Shown: positions 43,621 to 59,438 of the stretch, piece by piece
Position numbering within the stretch: position 1 is the stretch's first letter
Layout: every line of letters begins with the position of its first letter
Assembly (NCBI GenBank): GCA_965153355.1
Contig: OZ231126.1
Coordinates: 21,266,001 to 21,330,000 of the forward strand
DNA length: 64,000 nucleotides
From: Flaccisagitta enflata
Taxonomy: Eukaryota; Chaetognatha; Sagittoidea; Aphragmophora
Reading direction: 5' to 3'
Notes under the pieces: model-generated
The model's input: the letters and a program-made list of their open reading frames with translations, nothing else
Told to the model about the DNA's origin: nothing
The model's database searches: none
Position numbers and translations under genes: made by a program

Positions 43621-44522
43621 CGTTTAGCTGGCGGTCTGATTTTTCCAAGGCCTGGTTCGATTTTTCTTATTCCCAGGCTTGGGAGCGTCTTTTTGCGACA
43701 GGATCTGCTGACCGACTTTTTCTGCAGGAGAAGACGCAGGAGGTGGAGATGCTGCATCGCAATTCGGCGCCAGTCGAAATTTAGGACGCACAGCGGACGC
43801 AGTTTTGAAGTCGACGGCCATAGCCGCCTTTGCGCGTTCCACCGCTTCCTCTTTCTTCTTAGCCTTCATCGCACAGGCCTGCTTCTCCTTTTCAAGCTGC
43901 TTCTCCAGTTCCACGACTCGCTTATTGCCTTTGACCACCTCATTGTCCGCAGCCATTGCTGCTCGACGAGCATCGTCTCTCTCCTTTTGGATGTGCGACG
44001 AATCCTCTCGTCTAAGACTTGACGAGCCGCTTGAACTCGTTGACGCGGGGAAGCGACGCGAAGAAGTCTTTTTGAAGCCTTGATGCTACCCACCACCCCC
44101 AATGGAGCATTTGAGGTCAGTAAAGAGGCTTCTCGTAGCAATGACTCGGCGATGTGGTGTCCATGCGCAGGATCAAAGGCTGGATCCGACGGGGGAGGCG
44201 GGTTCTGCACTTGCTGCAGACCTTGGGCAGACTCGGTTTGCTGACGAGGCGCTACACCAGCTTTAACAGATGCTGAAGCACCAACTAGTTCGCTTCCTAC
44301 CGCTGCTTTTGATGGCTGCGAGTGAAAGGAAGACGCTCCCGTCTGCTGACCAGAGACTTTGAGGTTTAACAGCGGACGCCAAGCACCGCAAGTAGAACTC
44401 CTCCCTTGGCTGCTGCTTATGCTTCTTCCCAGCTCTCTTGGTCTTCTTCCCCTTTGCTGCCGCTGCCCCAGGCGCCTGATCTCAGCTTCTGGGCTGTTGC
44501 CAACGTGGGAGCTTTTCCCCAA
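43621..44522 (-). pseudogene. coiled-coil protein fragment with a frameshift, unknown family
   Basis: The first frame (44522 to about 44065) encodes a Gln/Arg/Ser-rich peptide containing DPAFDPAHGHHIAESLLREA. At a run of five A near 44069 the protein-like reading moves to another frame. That frame continues KTSSRRFPASTSSSGSSSLR and then a charged heptad-like stretch (VVELEKQLEKEKQACAMKAK, about 43845-43905), ending in a basic tail and stop at 43624. One extra A would join them. Codon composition and balanced residues look like real coding sequence. The ATG lies at the edge of copy B. A retroelement gag-like protein is possible but no zinc knuckle is seen. Confidence 0.4.
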
Positions 44523-44994
44523 TGTAGATAATCAGTTTTACTATTTCTCGTTTTAAAATACTGAATAATTTGAGCGTACAAAACAAAATGGAGCGAGGGG
44601 AAAATAATGAAAAGCATTTAACCGCCGATCTAGGGCAATATGGCGTGCATGTATGAACGAGACAAACCTAGGCTGGAACCAGGTCGTTGCGGTCGTCAAA
44701 GTGGTCGTTGATGTGGTCGTCTTTGTGGTCGTCGTGTGGTAACTCGGTGTAATGTGTGCTCGTCGTCTGTATATCGAAGCGGGGTTTTGTTTCTCTCTCG
44801 TTTCTCTCGTTTCTCTCTCTCTAGCTTAGGATCGTTATGAGTAATGAATCGCATCTTTGATGGGACATAAATGAGTTTTACGAGCCGAGGAGGAAATTTC
44901 AACAAACCCTTACACGAAAATGTCAGAGGAAAAGAGGGAAGGGGAGAAGGCAGAGGAAGAAGAAGAAGCAAAAGAAGAAGGGGGAAGAAGATGA

Positions 44995-45690
44995 ATAATA
45001 ATAACAATAATAATAATAATAATAACAATTAATAATAATTAACAACAATACTGAAGAATAATAAATAACAATAATAGACAACAGCAATAAGAATATATAT
45101 AATATAAAATATATATAGTAGTAATGAAAAATGAGTAAATGAGTGTTTGAGTATTGATAATAGTATAAATATGTTATAACATATGAAGAAAATATGCTGC
45201 TACATGCTGGTTGTCTGCGTTGGTTGTTGTTGTCGCTGTCGCTGCGCTCGTTGTTGTTGCTGTTCGTTCGTCGTCGCTGTTCGTTCATCGCTCGTTGTTA
45301 TTGAAAAGAAAGAAAAAGATAAAATAACAAAAGAACAATAATAAAACATTAAATAAAATAAGAAAACAAAAATATAAAAAACTGAAAAATATATAATAAT
45401 ATTAATAATAACAGCTAATAAATAATAAATAGTACAATAAAATAAATAATTAATGAAGATGAATAAGAAGAAATAAAGATAAATAATAATAAAAAGAATA
45501 GAAGAAACAGAATATTAATAAATAATAGAAGAATAAGAAGAAGAATAATTATAATAAGAAGAAGAAGAAGAATAATAATAATAATAAATAAATAATAGCT
45601 GAATAGTATTAAATAATAGTTTATAAAAATAGGGACAGAAGAAGAAGAAGAAGAAGAAGAAGAAGAAGAAGAAGAAGAAGAAGAACAAGA
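44995..45690. repeat. AAT-rich low-complexity block replacing the copy A purine tract
   Basis: Between shared flanks, copy B has irregular AAT/AATAAT DNA, a TTGTTG/GTCGCTG stretch (45215-45300) and a short (GAA)n (45640-45685). Copy A has 1.05 kb of purines here. Confidence 0.85.
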
Positions 45691-46450
45691 AGGAGAAGCA
45701 AAAAAGAAGAAGACGAGAAAGCAGAATCAAGCATAAAAAAAAAGGCGAAAGGGAGGGAAAGTATTCAAAGGAGCGGCAAGGGCAAGGGCAATGCGGAGTA
45801 AGAGAGAGAGGAATAGACAGACGGAAAGAAGGACAAACAGACAGAGTTAGAAAAACAAACAGGAGACAAAAAAGAGGGAAAATGCACAACCAGTAACCGC
45901 AACAACCAGTTGTCAGTAGAAGTAGGGAAAAGCATGGCGTGAAACGTAGGTCGTAGAGGTAGGCATTCTTTGATACATACCCACGACTTGCTACTCATGA
46001 TCATGACGACAGCAGCACCAAACCTTGCATTAGAATTTTGACTGTTTGTTTCATTTGAGGGCAATTGATATGACAGAGGAAGGGATTAGGTAAAATTTTT
46101 CGACAACAAGGAAACCCGTTCAATGACAATTCGACGATTTATTGGCTCATTGGCAGAATTTTTTTGCGAAAAATGCTCAATAAGTCAGTACCCACCATAA
46201 CGAATATCAAGATACCTATAGAATTATTCTGTACAAAAGTTAATCAATGCAATTTCCTAGAGACTGCTTTTTAATTCATTTTCTACAACCACATTCTAGA
46301 AGAATGTACATTCGATTAGAGATAGTGAAATGCCTATACTTTCTCGAAGTTCAATACAGTGGGCCTGGCAACAACTAATAACTAATAACGAATAATGAAG
46401 ACGACAATCACGTCGATGCTAATGATAATAAGCGCGTGTTTGATTCTTAC
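45691..46450 (-). other. single-copy DNA, presumed intron of the copy B exon
   Basis: Aligned with 23279-24323 apart from the 268 bp missing near 45917. No exon is recognised. Confidence 0.4.
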
Positions 46451-47399
46451 CTGCGTTATCCGCGTAGTGATCGCCGACTAGAGGAAGTCCTCCACTGACT
46501 GCCGCCGCTGCGGTGGCCGGAGAAACGTGATGACCGCCGGTAACGTCAAATGTCCCGTTAAAAGACGCGGCAGCCGCGGCGTTGGCGCCGTGCCAGCTGC
46601 GGGGGTTCAACGCCGCCGTGCCGACGTGGGGGTGGGGCGGGTGGTGAGGGTTCACGTGGGGATGGGCGGCGGATGCGGCGGCGGCGGCGGCGGTGGCGGC
46701 GGCTGGGTGATGATGATGGGGGTGGTTGTAATAAGAAGATGCGGCCGCTGCCGAGTAGGCGGAGGGATTAAATGGGTTGGTTCTATCGACTAATGACGAG
46801 TAAGGGCTGAGAGTGGGTAAGTTGGCGGTGTACATGGACGCCGAGGCCGCCATCGACGTCGAATCGGCAGAGTTTTTCCACAACGCGAATTGATCGGCGT
46901 AATGATCCTTCGCCGACGCCGAAATCGAATTCGGCAAATAGTCGCTTTTCATAAATTCGTTTTTGATGTATTCGTTTTTCACGGCAGTTTCGTATTTCGA
47001 GTAGTAAGACGCCGCCGCGGAAACGGAAGTCCGTGACACGGCCGCAGCCGCCGCCGCGGCCGCCGCTGCCGCCGCCGATGACGCAGATTGCGATGGCAAC
47101 GCCGAGGAGGCGTGAGATACCGGCGATGGTAACGTCGTGTTCTGATGCGGCGAGTGCTGCGGCGGCTGCTGCTGCGGCGGTTGCTGCTGCTGATGTTGTT
47201 GTTGCTGTTGTTGTTGTTGCGCCGACGATTGCTGTTGTTGCTGTTGGTGTTGGGAAGTGGAGATGGAGGAAGCGGAGATGGCGGCTGTGGCGGCGGTGGG
47301 AGTTGGGGGATGAGCGGCGAGCGGCGTGGCGGCGGCGGTGGCAGCCAGCGGTAATAACACCGGATCCTGATATTTGGGCGCCACCAGACCTTCCATCAT
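46451..47399 (-). CDS. first coding exon of a transcription-factor-like protein (copy B)
   Basis: Same 316 codons plus one base as copy A: ATG at 47399, donor CAG|GTAAGA at 46450, phase 1. The donor is closer to consensus than that of copy A (GTAAAA). Against copy A I count ten substitutions, all synonymous (for example His CAT/CAC, Asp GAC/GAT, Asn AAT/AAC, Ala GCT/GCA). There are also two in-frame 3-bp indels in the Gln-rich block: one Gln lost from the long run and one gained between the Pro pairs. The upstream leader and acceptor-like CCAG at 47405 match copy A. It is either a second intact first exon or the other allele. The DNA-binding part is not in the window. Confidence 0.8.
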
Positions 47400-47745
47400 G
47401 GTGACTGGTGGGGGTGGAGAAGCGATCAAAAGAGACGAGGAGAGTCAAAGTCAAGAGATGAGATTTGGAGAGATGGAAAGAGACGAGCAGAGTTACGGAG
47501 AGATGGCAAAAATGACTCCTTGAATTGGTTCCTTTTGTGAATTGGCGTTTAGACGTTGTGTGTATTCACTTACTCATCAAGGCGGAGCTGACTTAAAGAA
47601 AAAAAAATATTTTAATGATACAATTTCCATAAACGCATGGGCAAGAAATGAGATAATGATTCAGAATTGCTTTGGATGGAGCAAATTCCATTAGTGAAAA
47701 TTTTTATGAAAAAGACACAAAACGGATGGGACAGACTGTTAATCT
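47400..47745. other. 5' leader and upstream DNA of copy B exon
   Basis: Matches 25273-25610, including the donor-like GTAAGTG (near 47573). No further feature is seen. Confidence 0.4.
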
Positions 47746-47907
47746 CATCTGGCAAAAAGCACTGTGCGTTTTTTCTATAATTTGTGATCTTATTAGGAAA
47801 CCTTTCATCCAAACTTTAATGACACAATTTTGTTAAACAAAAAAAAAACAAAAAAAAAAAAACAAAAATTTATATCAACCTAAACAGACAGTGTTTTTGT
47901 TCAGATG
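47746..47907. mobile_element. 162 bp MITE-like insertion, copy B only
   Basis: The ends CATCTGGCAAAAAGCACTGT and inverted CATCTGAACAAAAACACTGT match at 16 of 20 positions. Copy A (near 25619) lacks the segment. The interior is A-rich. The target duplication is unclear. Confidence 0.7.
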
Positions 47908-48553
47908 TATATTTCATATGTCTGAAGAAAACGACGCGAGTTATGTCATGAGTGATATCATTTAGTGTCCGAGGAGAAATTTTGGAGGAATATTCTTAGA
48001 GAAACGTCCATTCACACTGTCCAGTTGGTCTGATTAAATGTGCGTAACAAGAGCGTATCCGCATGTGGTCTTTTAATTATAACTCCCCCTCATGAATAAG
48101 TGACAACAGATGTTTCTGTCAGACAAATGGACTGATACTTAAAGTTGAAGACAAAAAATATCAATTATACCCACTTAGCCTTGAAACCTTGAAAAGAGTA
48201 AAATGAATTGGAATAAATACAAAGTTACCAATCATTTCATCGTTGGTGGGGACTCGTATGATACAATTATCAGCTGGAGGCCGGGAAGACATACGGATCA
48301 GAATATCATATATCAGGTCACGGGAGGCCGAGAGAGAGAGTAAAAGGAATAGTCTGGATCGTAAGTTTAGGACTCAGCGGGTGTCATCATGCGGGTGATT
48401 CTTCTTTTGATTTTTTTTTAATCACGTCTTTAAGAATGACCGCAATTGTTATACTTTTTTCTTTTTTTTCATTTTTTTTCCCTTTGCTTATTTCCTATTC
48501 TAATTTGAATCTTTATTTTTAATAAGGAAGGAAACCGAGCCCAATTATTTGTT
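47908..48553. other. single-copy DNA containing the empty transposon site
   Basis: Single CAAAGTTAC at 48220-48228, where copy A carries the 1.19 kb transposon. No gene is seen. Confidence 0.5.
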
Positions 48554-48740
48554 AATCGCGACTCTACAACCCGCTTTGTCGGTCCGTCGGTCCGTCGGTC
48601 CGTCACACTTTTTTTCATTTTTTGCGGTCTTTGGCCTCACTACTCCTGCCCAAATGATGGGGTGGCCTCAAATATAGCCCCTGCCCACCCGCACGCGACT
48701 TGGGTAGCCGTGTATCCGGCCTTGTTTATTTTGTATTTTC
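48554..48740 (-). mobile_element. HL1 element, copy B only
   Basis: The stem is truncated to TAATCGCGACTC. A (GTCG/GTCC) core, GCCCCTGCCCACCC, third arm GCACGCGACT at 48691-48700 and GTGTATCCGGCCTTGTT follow. Copy A has no counterpart between CCAATTAATTGT and CTGAATACAG (27534-27554). Confidence 0.85.
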
Positions 48741-48831
48741 CTGAACACAGTTGAACCCCGCTATGACAGATGCCTAGGGATCAACAAATCCTATAATTAC
48801 CAACAAAGTCAAAGGAACTATGTTTAACATA

Positions 48832-48990
48832 AACACGGCCAAAAACATGGCTAATAAGTAATTGCTTGCAGGTGGGCAGAAGCAGAAATGCGGGAGGGCG
48901 GGACCTACCTAATATAGGTGGGCCAGGGCAGTAACGCTTAGAAATCACATGGACACACTCTGATAGAGTCGCTTAGCAAGCGACTAAAAA
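48832..48990 (+). mobile_element. HL1 element, CTTGC variant (copy B)
   Basis: Third arm AATTGCTTGC at 48860-48869 and intact stem AGTCGCTTAGCAAGCGACT at 48967-48985, then an A run. It is the better-preserved ortholog of 27630-27797. Confidence 0.85.
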
Positions 48991-49180
48991 GAAGTGTCTT
49001 AAATTGATAAAGATCTAGTGTCTATTACAGGCGGATGGCTATTACTCTTGGGGGCGTTAAAGCTAGGTATAACTGTATATCGTCCCCTCTTTGATTTCTT
49101 TCTTCCTCATTGCCTTCATACTCTTTTCCATTTTGTTTGTTTCTCTCTCTCTCTCTCCCTCTTTCTCTATTTCCCTCTCT

Positions 49181-49224
<44 letters not shown>

Positions 49225-50664
49225 TTTGTCACCTTTTTTATCTCCTGCTCGACCATAAATAGACCTCGTAAAGCAACGCAGTCGCTCCTTAGCAATGACC
49301 ATTTTCGAGTATGGCACAATAGAGACTTTTTTTGAGCCTCACTGTAAAAACCCATTTTACTACTTGTTCCATCTTAAGCAATCATTGTTCGTCACCCGTT
49401 GTTATTCAAACTTTGAAAACGAGACGTTTTGATTTCTATAAATAGGAATTTGCCATTTGCAAATTGCAAATTGCAAATTGCAACAAAATCCAAATTAGAT
49501 GAACAGTTTTGCTGCATAGATAGTTGTTTAACTCGTCTGACAACCTTGAGAAAAAATACAATAGAGAGAAACTTCATCGGAAAAAAAAAGACAAATATCA
49601 ACCGTTTACTGTCTCAATGAGGCAATTATTCCTAAAATGATAACCAAAACAATCCGAACCAAGATCGTCAGAGGCATTAACTTAATGATCACGGACGGAC
49701 TGACGGATAAGCAAGCCCTACTCTATATTCTGTATGACATGTGGAACAATATAGTATGATGTACACAAGATCGCGAATTCATCATCTTCAAATATCCCCA
49801 GAAAGTAGACTTCACGTCGATACCGTTGCATTTTTAAAGACGATGTTCACAATCTATGCTTGAGCATTGCAAACGTACATGTTGCCATACTTATTAGTTA
49901 ACACTTACTTAAGACTTAGGCAAGACCCACACTAAGCACGTGTTGTGAATATCCTCCAGCTCCAGCTGATATATAAGACGAAGGCCAGTTCAGAAAAAGA
50001 TTAAATCATAAAACGTCCTCGTTAAAACGCGTAAAATGATTACGACATATCGGGTTTAAAGTTTTCTTCCTTTGTTTTCTTTCTTTCTTTGCATTACAAA
50101 GGAAATTTTTCTCCTAATTTTTTCTCTCTCTTTTTTTTTACTCTCTTTTTTTGCTGTTTTCTGAAGGAGTCATCAGACCGAAGAAGAAAAAATATTCGGG
50201 TGAAAAGAATGAAGATTTTAATTTTCTCCGTTTTTCCGTTGTTGGCCGAAATTCTTTGAGCATTGGGCGACGGAAAAAAAGAATGAATGAATGAATGAAT
50301 GGAGAAAAGAAGAAAAGGAAAGAAAAAAGGAGAGAGGAATGGAGGAAATAAAGGAGGAAATTCGGAGTAACGGAGAAGGAAGGAAGGAAGGAAGGAAGAA
50401 GAATGCGAATGCGAGTGGAAGAAAAGAAGACGTAATAAAAATCGCGAATCTCAATGGACCCATAAAATGCATTCAAGGTAAAAAACGAATTTTACAATCG
50501 ATATTTCTTGTTCAAGAATGACAGTAAAAAATTGCCGATGCAAATCCAGAAGAAGAAAAAATTGTTTCTCACTCTATCTTCTGTTTATAAAATTATCTTC
50601 GCTCTCTCTTTCCTTCATATCTTCTCTCTTTCCCTCTTCCTCTCTCTTACTTTCTTTCTAACTC

Positions 50665-50735
<71 letters not shown>

Positions 50736-50887
50736 CTTTTTTTTATTTCTTTCTTTGTTTCTTCTTTCTTTCTTTCCCCCCCGCTGTTTCGACTCTTTTT
50801 CACTCTCGCGCAGTCACCTAGAGCATCTAAAAGTCATACATTAGAAATAAAGAGGTTGTAAAATGCCGACAGAGTATGAGAATAAGA

Positions 50888-50942
<55 letters not shown>

Positions 50943-51059
50943 GTATCTCACTCTCTATTTCTCTCCCTCTTTCCGTCGAATTTCACGATCGGGTTTAAAC
51001 GAGGCAGGGCCGGACCGTATTATGGTTATAGTGCACTTGAGCTTCGACGATAACCGTCC

Positions 51060-51093
<34 letters not shown>

Positions 51094-51386
51094 TTTGGTT
51101 ACGCCACAGATAGAAAGAACCAAATCGAGAAAAAGCACTTTTTTTTTGCCCTTCTCCATAAAAATTCTTGTCTCTCATTCTCCGTTACTTCTTTTCATAT
51201 TTCTCCCTTTCTTACTCTTTCTCTTATTCTTTATTTTTCTCTTTCTCTCCCAATCTGTTTTTTTTTCTCTCATTTCTAGAATAAGAGAACGACAGAAGGA
51301 GACACGAGAGATAGAGACGACGTTACAGACGATGACGACGACGACGTCGCTGTTGACGTTGATTCTGACGACGCCAATGCAAACCA

Positions 51387-51390
<4 letters not shown>
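48991..51390. other. copy B equivalent of 27798-30440
   Basis: Single-copy DNA plus shortened microsatellites: CT 49143-49216, CTTT 50679-50735, GA 50890-50938, GA 51064-51090. No gene is recognised. Confidence 0.6.
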
Positions 51391-51449
<59 letters not shown>

Positions 51450-51505
51450 TCTAACATGATGAATAGAAAGGTTCTCTCTTCTCTTCCTCCTTAGAAATAA
51501 CATCT

Positions 51506-51552
<47 letters not shown>

Positions 51553-51563
51553 CTCTCTCTCTC

Positions 51564-51606
<43 letters not shown>

Positions 51607-51800
51607 CTCATTTTCATTTGATATGTTTAATTGTAACCGGAATTTTCTCCTCATCCTCACACGTTGAGGAGGAGGAGGAGGAGGAGGAGGTGAGGAAGAA
51701 GGAGAAACGAGAAAAGAGAGAGGAAGGGGAGAGAAACGATTGAGGAGAAATAAAAACAAGGAGGAGGAGGAGGAGGAGGAGGAGGAGGAGGAAGAGGAAG
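51391..51800. repeat. microsatellite cluster: (GA)n, (AT)n, (CT)n, (GGA)n
   Basis: GA 51391-51444, AT 51509-51549 (absent from copy A), CT 51550-51603, GGA 51668-51690 and 51758-51792. Confidence 0.95.
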
Positions 51801-51944
51801 ATGTGGAAGAAGAAGTCAAGGATGAGCTCATCTCTACATTGACTAGACGCGTATGTGTGATTGTGTGAGGAAATTAAAAATCAGCGAGAGAGAGAAAAGA
51901 AATTGCATCGCAGAGATGATTAGATTAAAGACAGAGAGACTCAA

Positions 51945-52325
51945 ACAGGGCCGATTACGTCATCAGAGGTGCCCTTAAAAGCAATAGTTGACAAATACCC
52001 AAAAAAGGCCGATTGAGACAGTGGTGCCCATTGAAAATGTTGTTGACTGGAAGTCAAACTGGGTCAATTAAGACATAAAAGCCATTAGGAGGTTATAAAT
52101 GCCCATTACACATACATGGCCGACACGCCTGCAAACAAGGCTGATTAGGCCATCTGAGGTTCCCATTGGAGTTGTTGTTGACGCAAACCTAAGAAAGATC
52201 GGTAAGATTATTGGATGTGCTTTTTAGTCGTGGGCAAGCCTGATATGTCGGTCGGTCGGTTGATCGGTCGCTGCCCCTGCTCACCCGCCCGAGACATAGA
52301 TAGCCGTATATCCGGCCTTGTTTGA
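51945..52325. repeat. copy B of the ~68 bp minisatellite plus HL1 GGGC-variant element
   Basis: Minisatellite to 52205. The HL1 element on the minus strand lies at about 52220-52325, with stem arm AGTCGTGGGC and third arm GCCCGAGACA as in copy A. Confidence 0.7.
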
Positions 52326-52692
52326 ATCTTTTTTTTGCCGTCAGACACCCATACGAAGCCGGGCAGAACATGGGGGAAGACGTTCAGATCCGTTTTGAGC
52401 AAGCAGAGTAAAAAGCCGATTAGGGTCGGAAAGATAAGATGTTTCAAATTTAAGATTCCAATCGATCATCACAATCAGACGGACGAACAATTGCCAAAAG
52501 TCGCTTGAATGCTGGAAACTTTACCATAGATACAACATCCGTGAGTGGCTGATGAATTCGTGAGTACGTGACTTGGTAGCTGAATTGTTGTCCCTGGATG
52601 TATTCGAAATTTTTGACAAAAATTTGCGAATTGTGCGTTTGGACTAGGAGGTACATTTCGGTGCGTGCTCGAAAAATTACGCCATCGTTGGT

Positions 52693-53310
<618 letters not shown>

Positions 53311-54325
53311 TGTTTTCTTTCCAAAAGCACGTTATTCGTGATGTTCATTTTTCGGCGTCTTCAGTGCGGCGCTCCCCAGAAAAATAACTTATGATATAAG
53401 AAGAATCCTAAAAGCAATTTTCGTTTCCGTCTTTTATTCCGAAAGACGACTCTTTTCTATTCTACGGCCACGCGCAAAAATCGAGAGAATGAGAGAGAGA
53501 GAGAGATAGAGAAAGGGAATAAGAGACAGAGCGCGAGCGCGAGACAGAGATAGAGACAAAGTGTATTAAAGAGAAGGAGGGTGAAATTTCCCCTTTTTTT
53601 CGGGCAAAACGCGTGCGGCGGAAGGAGACGTTCTTCGTCCTTTATCGTCATCGCCGTCATTCGTCGTCATCGTCGTCATACACGTCGTCGTTGTCGTCAT
53701 CGTCGTCATCGGCTGTATGATTCAATCGTTGTCATGATAAAAGTCGTTTTCGTTATCGGTATGTATTTTTTTTTATTGATAGTAATCGTTATGAATTTCT
53801 ATGCTTTCCAATTTCACGGAATGGTTAAAAAATAATCAAACAAAAGTAAAAATAGATTTGATTTGATTTCGGTTTATCTAACAATATCCTCGACGGTCAC
53901 GTATGAGACTTTGAATAGATTTCTGCGAATTTGAACAAAATCTAAACAAGGCTAACACCCGTAAGCCGCGTGCGCTTACCAACACCCAATCATTAGAATT
54001 ACTATGTTGACAAAAATTACTTTGTTCAATGTTATTGACTAGAGTGACTTATGGATCCTTCATAAGGACTAAAATTCCGTCAACACAGCTTCAATTCGAA
54101 AAACTGAGCCAAAGAAGTCAAGTCCAAAATGATGGTAAAAAAATTCTCTAAGTGTGACTGATGTACTGATGAACCCACCAATGGACCAACAGATGGACTG
54201 AGAGACGCACCAACCACTAGACCGACTGATAGCCGAAGAAATGGACCGATCCAGCGGCTAATGAAAAGAACAAGGCCGGATACACGGCTACCGAAGTCGC
54301 GTGCGGGTGGGCACGGGCAGTGATT
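53311..54325. other. copy B equivalent of 32546-33565
   Basis: Single-copy DNA, then truncated HL1 copies (AACAAGGCTAACACC from 53945; AACAAGGCCGGATACACGGC near 54269). No gene is seen. Confidence 0.5.
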
Positions 54326-54825
54326 AATAGTCGCAAAAGCGTTAGATGGTCAGCGGTACCCGTGCCTGCCTAAGTAGGGGTAGCAGGGCAGCTGCTTAAA
54401 AGGGGTCGAGGACCTCAGCTTCATACATATGGGGAATTTTCTCCTTCTTCGTCTTCTTCTTCTTCTTCTTCTTCTTCTTCTTCTTCTTCTTCTTCTTCTT
54501 CTTCTTCTTCTTCTTCTTCTGCCTTGAGTGCCCTCCTCCTCTGAACCCCCCCTCCCCCAGCCTTCAAGCCCATATCTCAGCCTCAAGGCCCAAATCCCTT
54601 GAGAAAATTGGGCCTTAGGGTTAGGATTTGGGCCTTAAGGTTGGGATTTGGGCCTCATGACTGGGATTTGAGCCTCAAGGCTGGGATATGGGCCTCGATT
54701 CTGAGATATGGGCCTGGAGGCTGGGGGGAGGGGGTACAAAGAAGAGGAGGGAGAAGAAGAAGAAGATAAAGGAAAGGAAAGGAAGCAAAGGTCATTGACC
54801 CCTTCGGGGCCGCTGCCCAAAAAGG
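54326..54825 (+). mobile_element. FB2 element (copy B)
   Basis: Same organisation as 33566-34049. The left block is shorter, (TTC)n is longer (54448-54520), and the right (GAA)n is nearly lost. Minisatellite units lie at 54560-54720, and the right end CTTCGGGGCCGCTGCCC at 54802-54818. Confidence 0.75.
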
Positions 54826-55498
54826 CTAACCCAAGCACTTGGGCGGGAGCAGTAATGTAAAAACTGTCAGTAAAGGGATCGACCGACCGACAGAAAAACA
54901 GATATAGCGGTTTATAGATTCGCGTGCACGCGACTAACAATGGACGGACTGACAGACAGACCAACGGACTGATTAACAAATCAACAAAGCAGGATAAAGA
55001 GATTCGTAGCACGCGACTAGCAATGAAATTGATTTTTGAAGTCTTTTTGAGCACTAGGCGAAGTACTTTTTGCTCATAATCTTTCTATCTTCAGAATGAA
55101 TGAGTTTTTTTTTTCATTCTGAGGCAAAACAAACTATATTTGCAAACATTGAAGATAATCAAATACACGTTTTTAGATCCGTTACAGTCGAAGTTGATTT
55201 CACCATTCATGAGAGTTAAAAAAGAGCATGTACCGCACAAATCAGTCCTCATTCGCAAAATACTCCAGCACCTACGTCAGACAGTGCATCGGTCACTTCG
55301 CTGACTGGCCCCCTAATCAGACAAACACGCAGACTTATAGTCAATAACACAATTAGCCGATCGACCACTTGATATTCTCTCCATCGTCTGCCGTAGGGGA
55401 TCAGATCAATGAGCAGTGAGCAGTGAGTGGGGATGTGGGAAAAGCAATGTGGGAAGGGGGTGATAAGGAGGGTGGGAGAATTGGACAGGGAAAAGAAA
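54826..55498. other. HL1 remnants and single-copy DNA
   Basis: Decayed HL1 3' ends to about 55025, then DNA matching 34253-34722. Confidence 0.5.
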
Positions 55499-55779
55499 AA
55501 GAAGAAGAAGAAGAAGAAGAAGAAGAAGAAGAAGAAGAAGAAGAAGAAGAAAAAAGAAGAGAGAAGAAGAAGAATGAAGAGAGAAGAAGAAGAAATGAAA
55601 AAAGAAAAGAAAAGAAAAGAAAAGAAAAGAAAAGAAAAGAAAAGAAAAGAAAAGAAAAGAAAAGAAAAGAAAATGAAAGAAAAGAGAAGAGGAAAAGAAA
55701 AAAGAAAAGAAAAGAAAGAAGAAGAAGAAGAAGAAGAGAAGAGAAGAAGAAGAAGAGAAGAAGGAAGAAGAAGAAGAAA

Positions 55780-55816
<37 letters not shown>

Positions 55817-55920
55817 AGTAGAAGAAGAAGAAGAAGAAGAAGAAGAGAAGCGAAGAAAAGAGAAGAAAAAATAAGATAAAAAAAAAAAAGAAAAAAAAAA
55901 AAAAAAAAAGGAGAAGAAAG
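55499..55920. repeat. ~420 bp homopurine tract (GAA, GAAAA)
   Basis: The centre is a GAAAA pentamer array (55604-55672), where copy A has GAAAAA hexamers. Confidence 0.96.
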
Positions 55921-59215
<3,295 letters not shown>

Positions 59216-59253
59216 TTTTCTCTCCATCTTTTTTTTCTCCCTCTGCACTTTCA

Positions 59254-59438
59254 CTATAAATCAATCTTAAGCAGACAGTTTTTCTCCTTTTCTCTTTCTC
59301 CCAACGAAAATCTCTCTTTTCGGGGTGTTTAAAACTGTTTTTCATGTAGATTTGCCAGCTTTCCCCGCGACTGTATAACCTTTACTGCTTGGCTGTATAC
59401 AGGTCCTTTTTTTTTCAAAATGGAAATGACAAGTGCTG
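59254..59438 (+). promoter_or_regulatory. possible core promoter and tiny first coding exon (copy B)
   Basis: Same TATAAAT (near 59255), ATG at 59420 and donor GTGAGTAAAC at 59439 as in copy A, without change in the coding bases. Confidence 0.3.

Noticed and set aside
50291-50521. 76-codon frame in copy B ending near a GTAAAAA donor-like site
   Set aside because: The copy A equivalent (29215-29400) is broken by small indels, and the N-terminal half is purine repeat.
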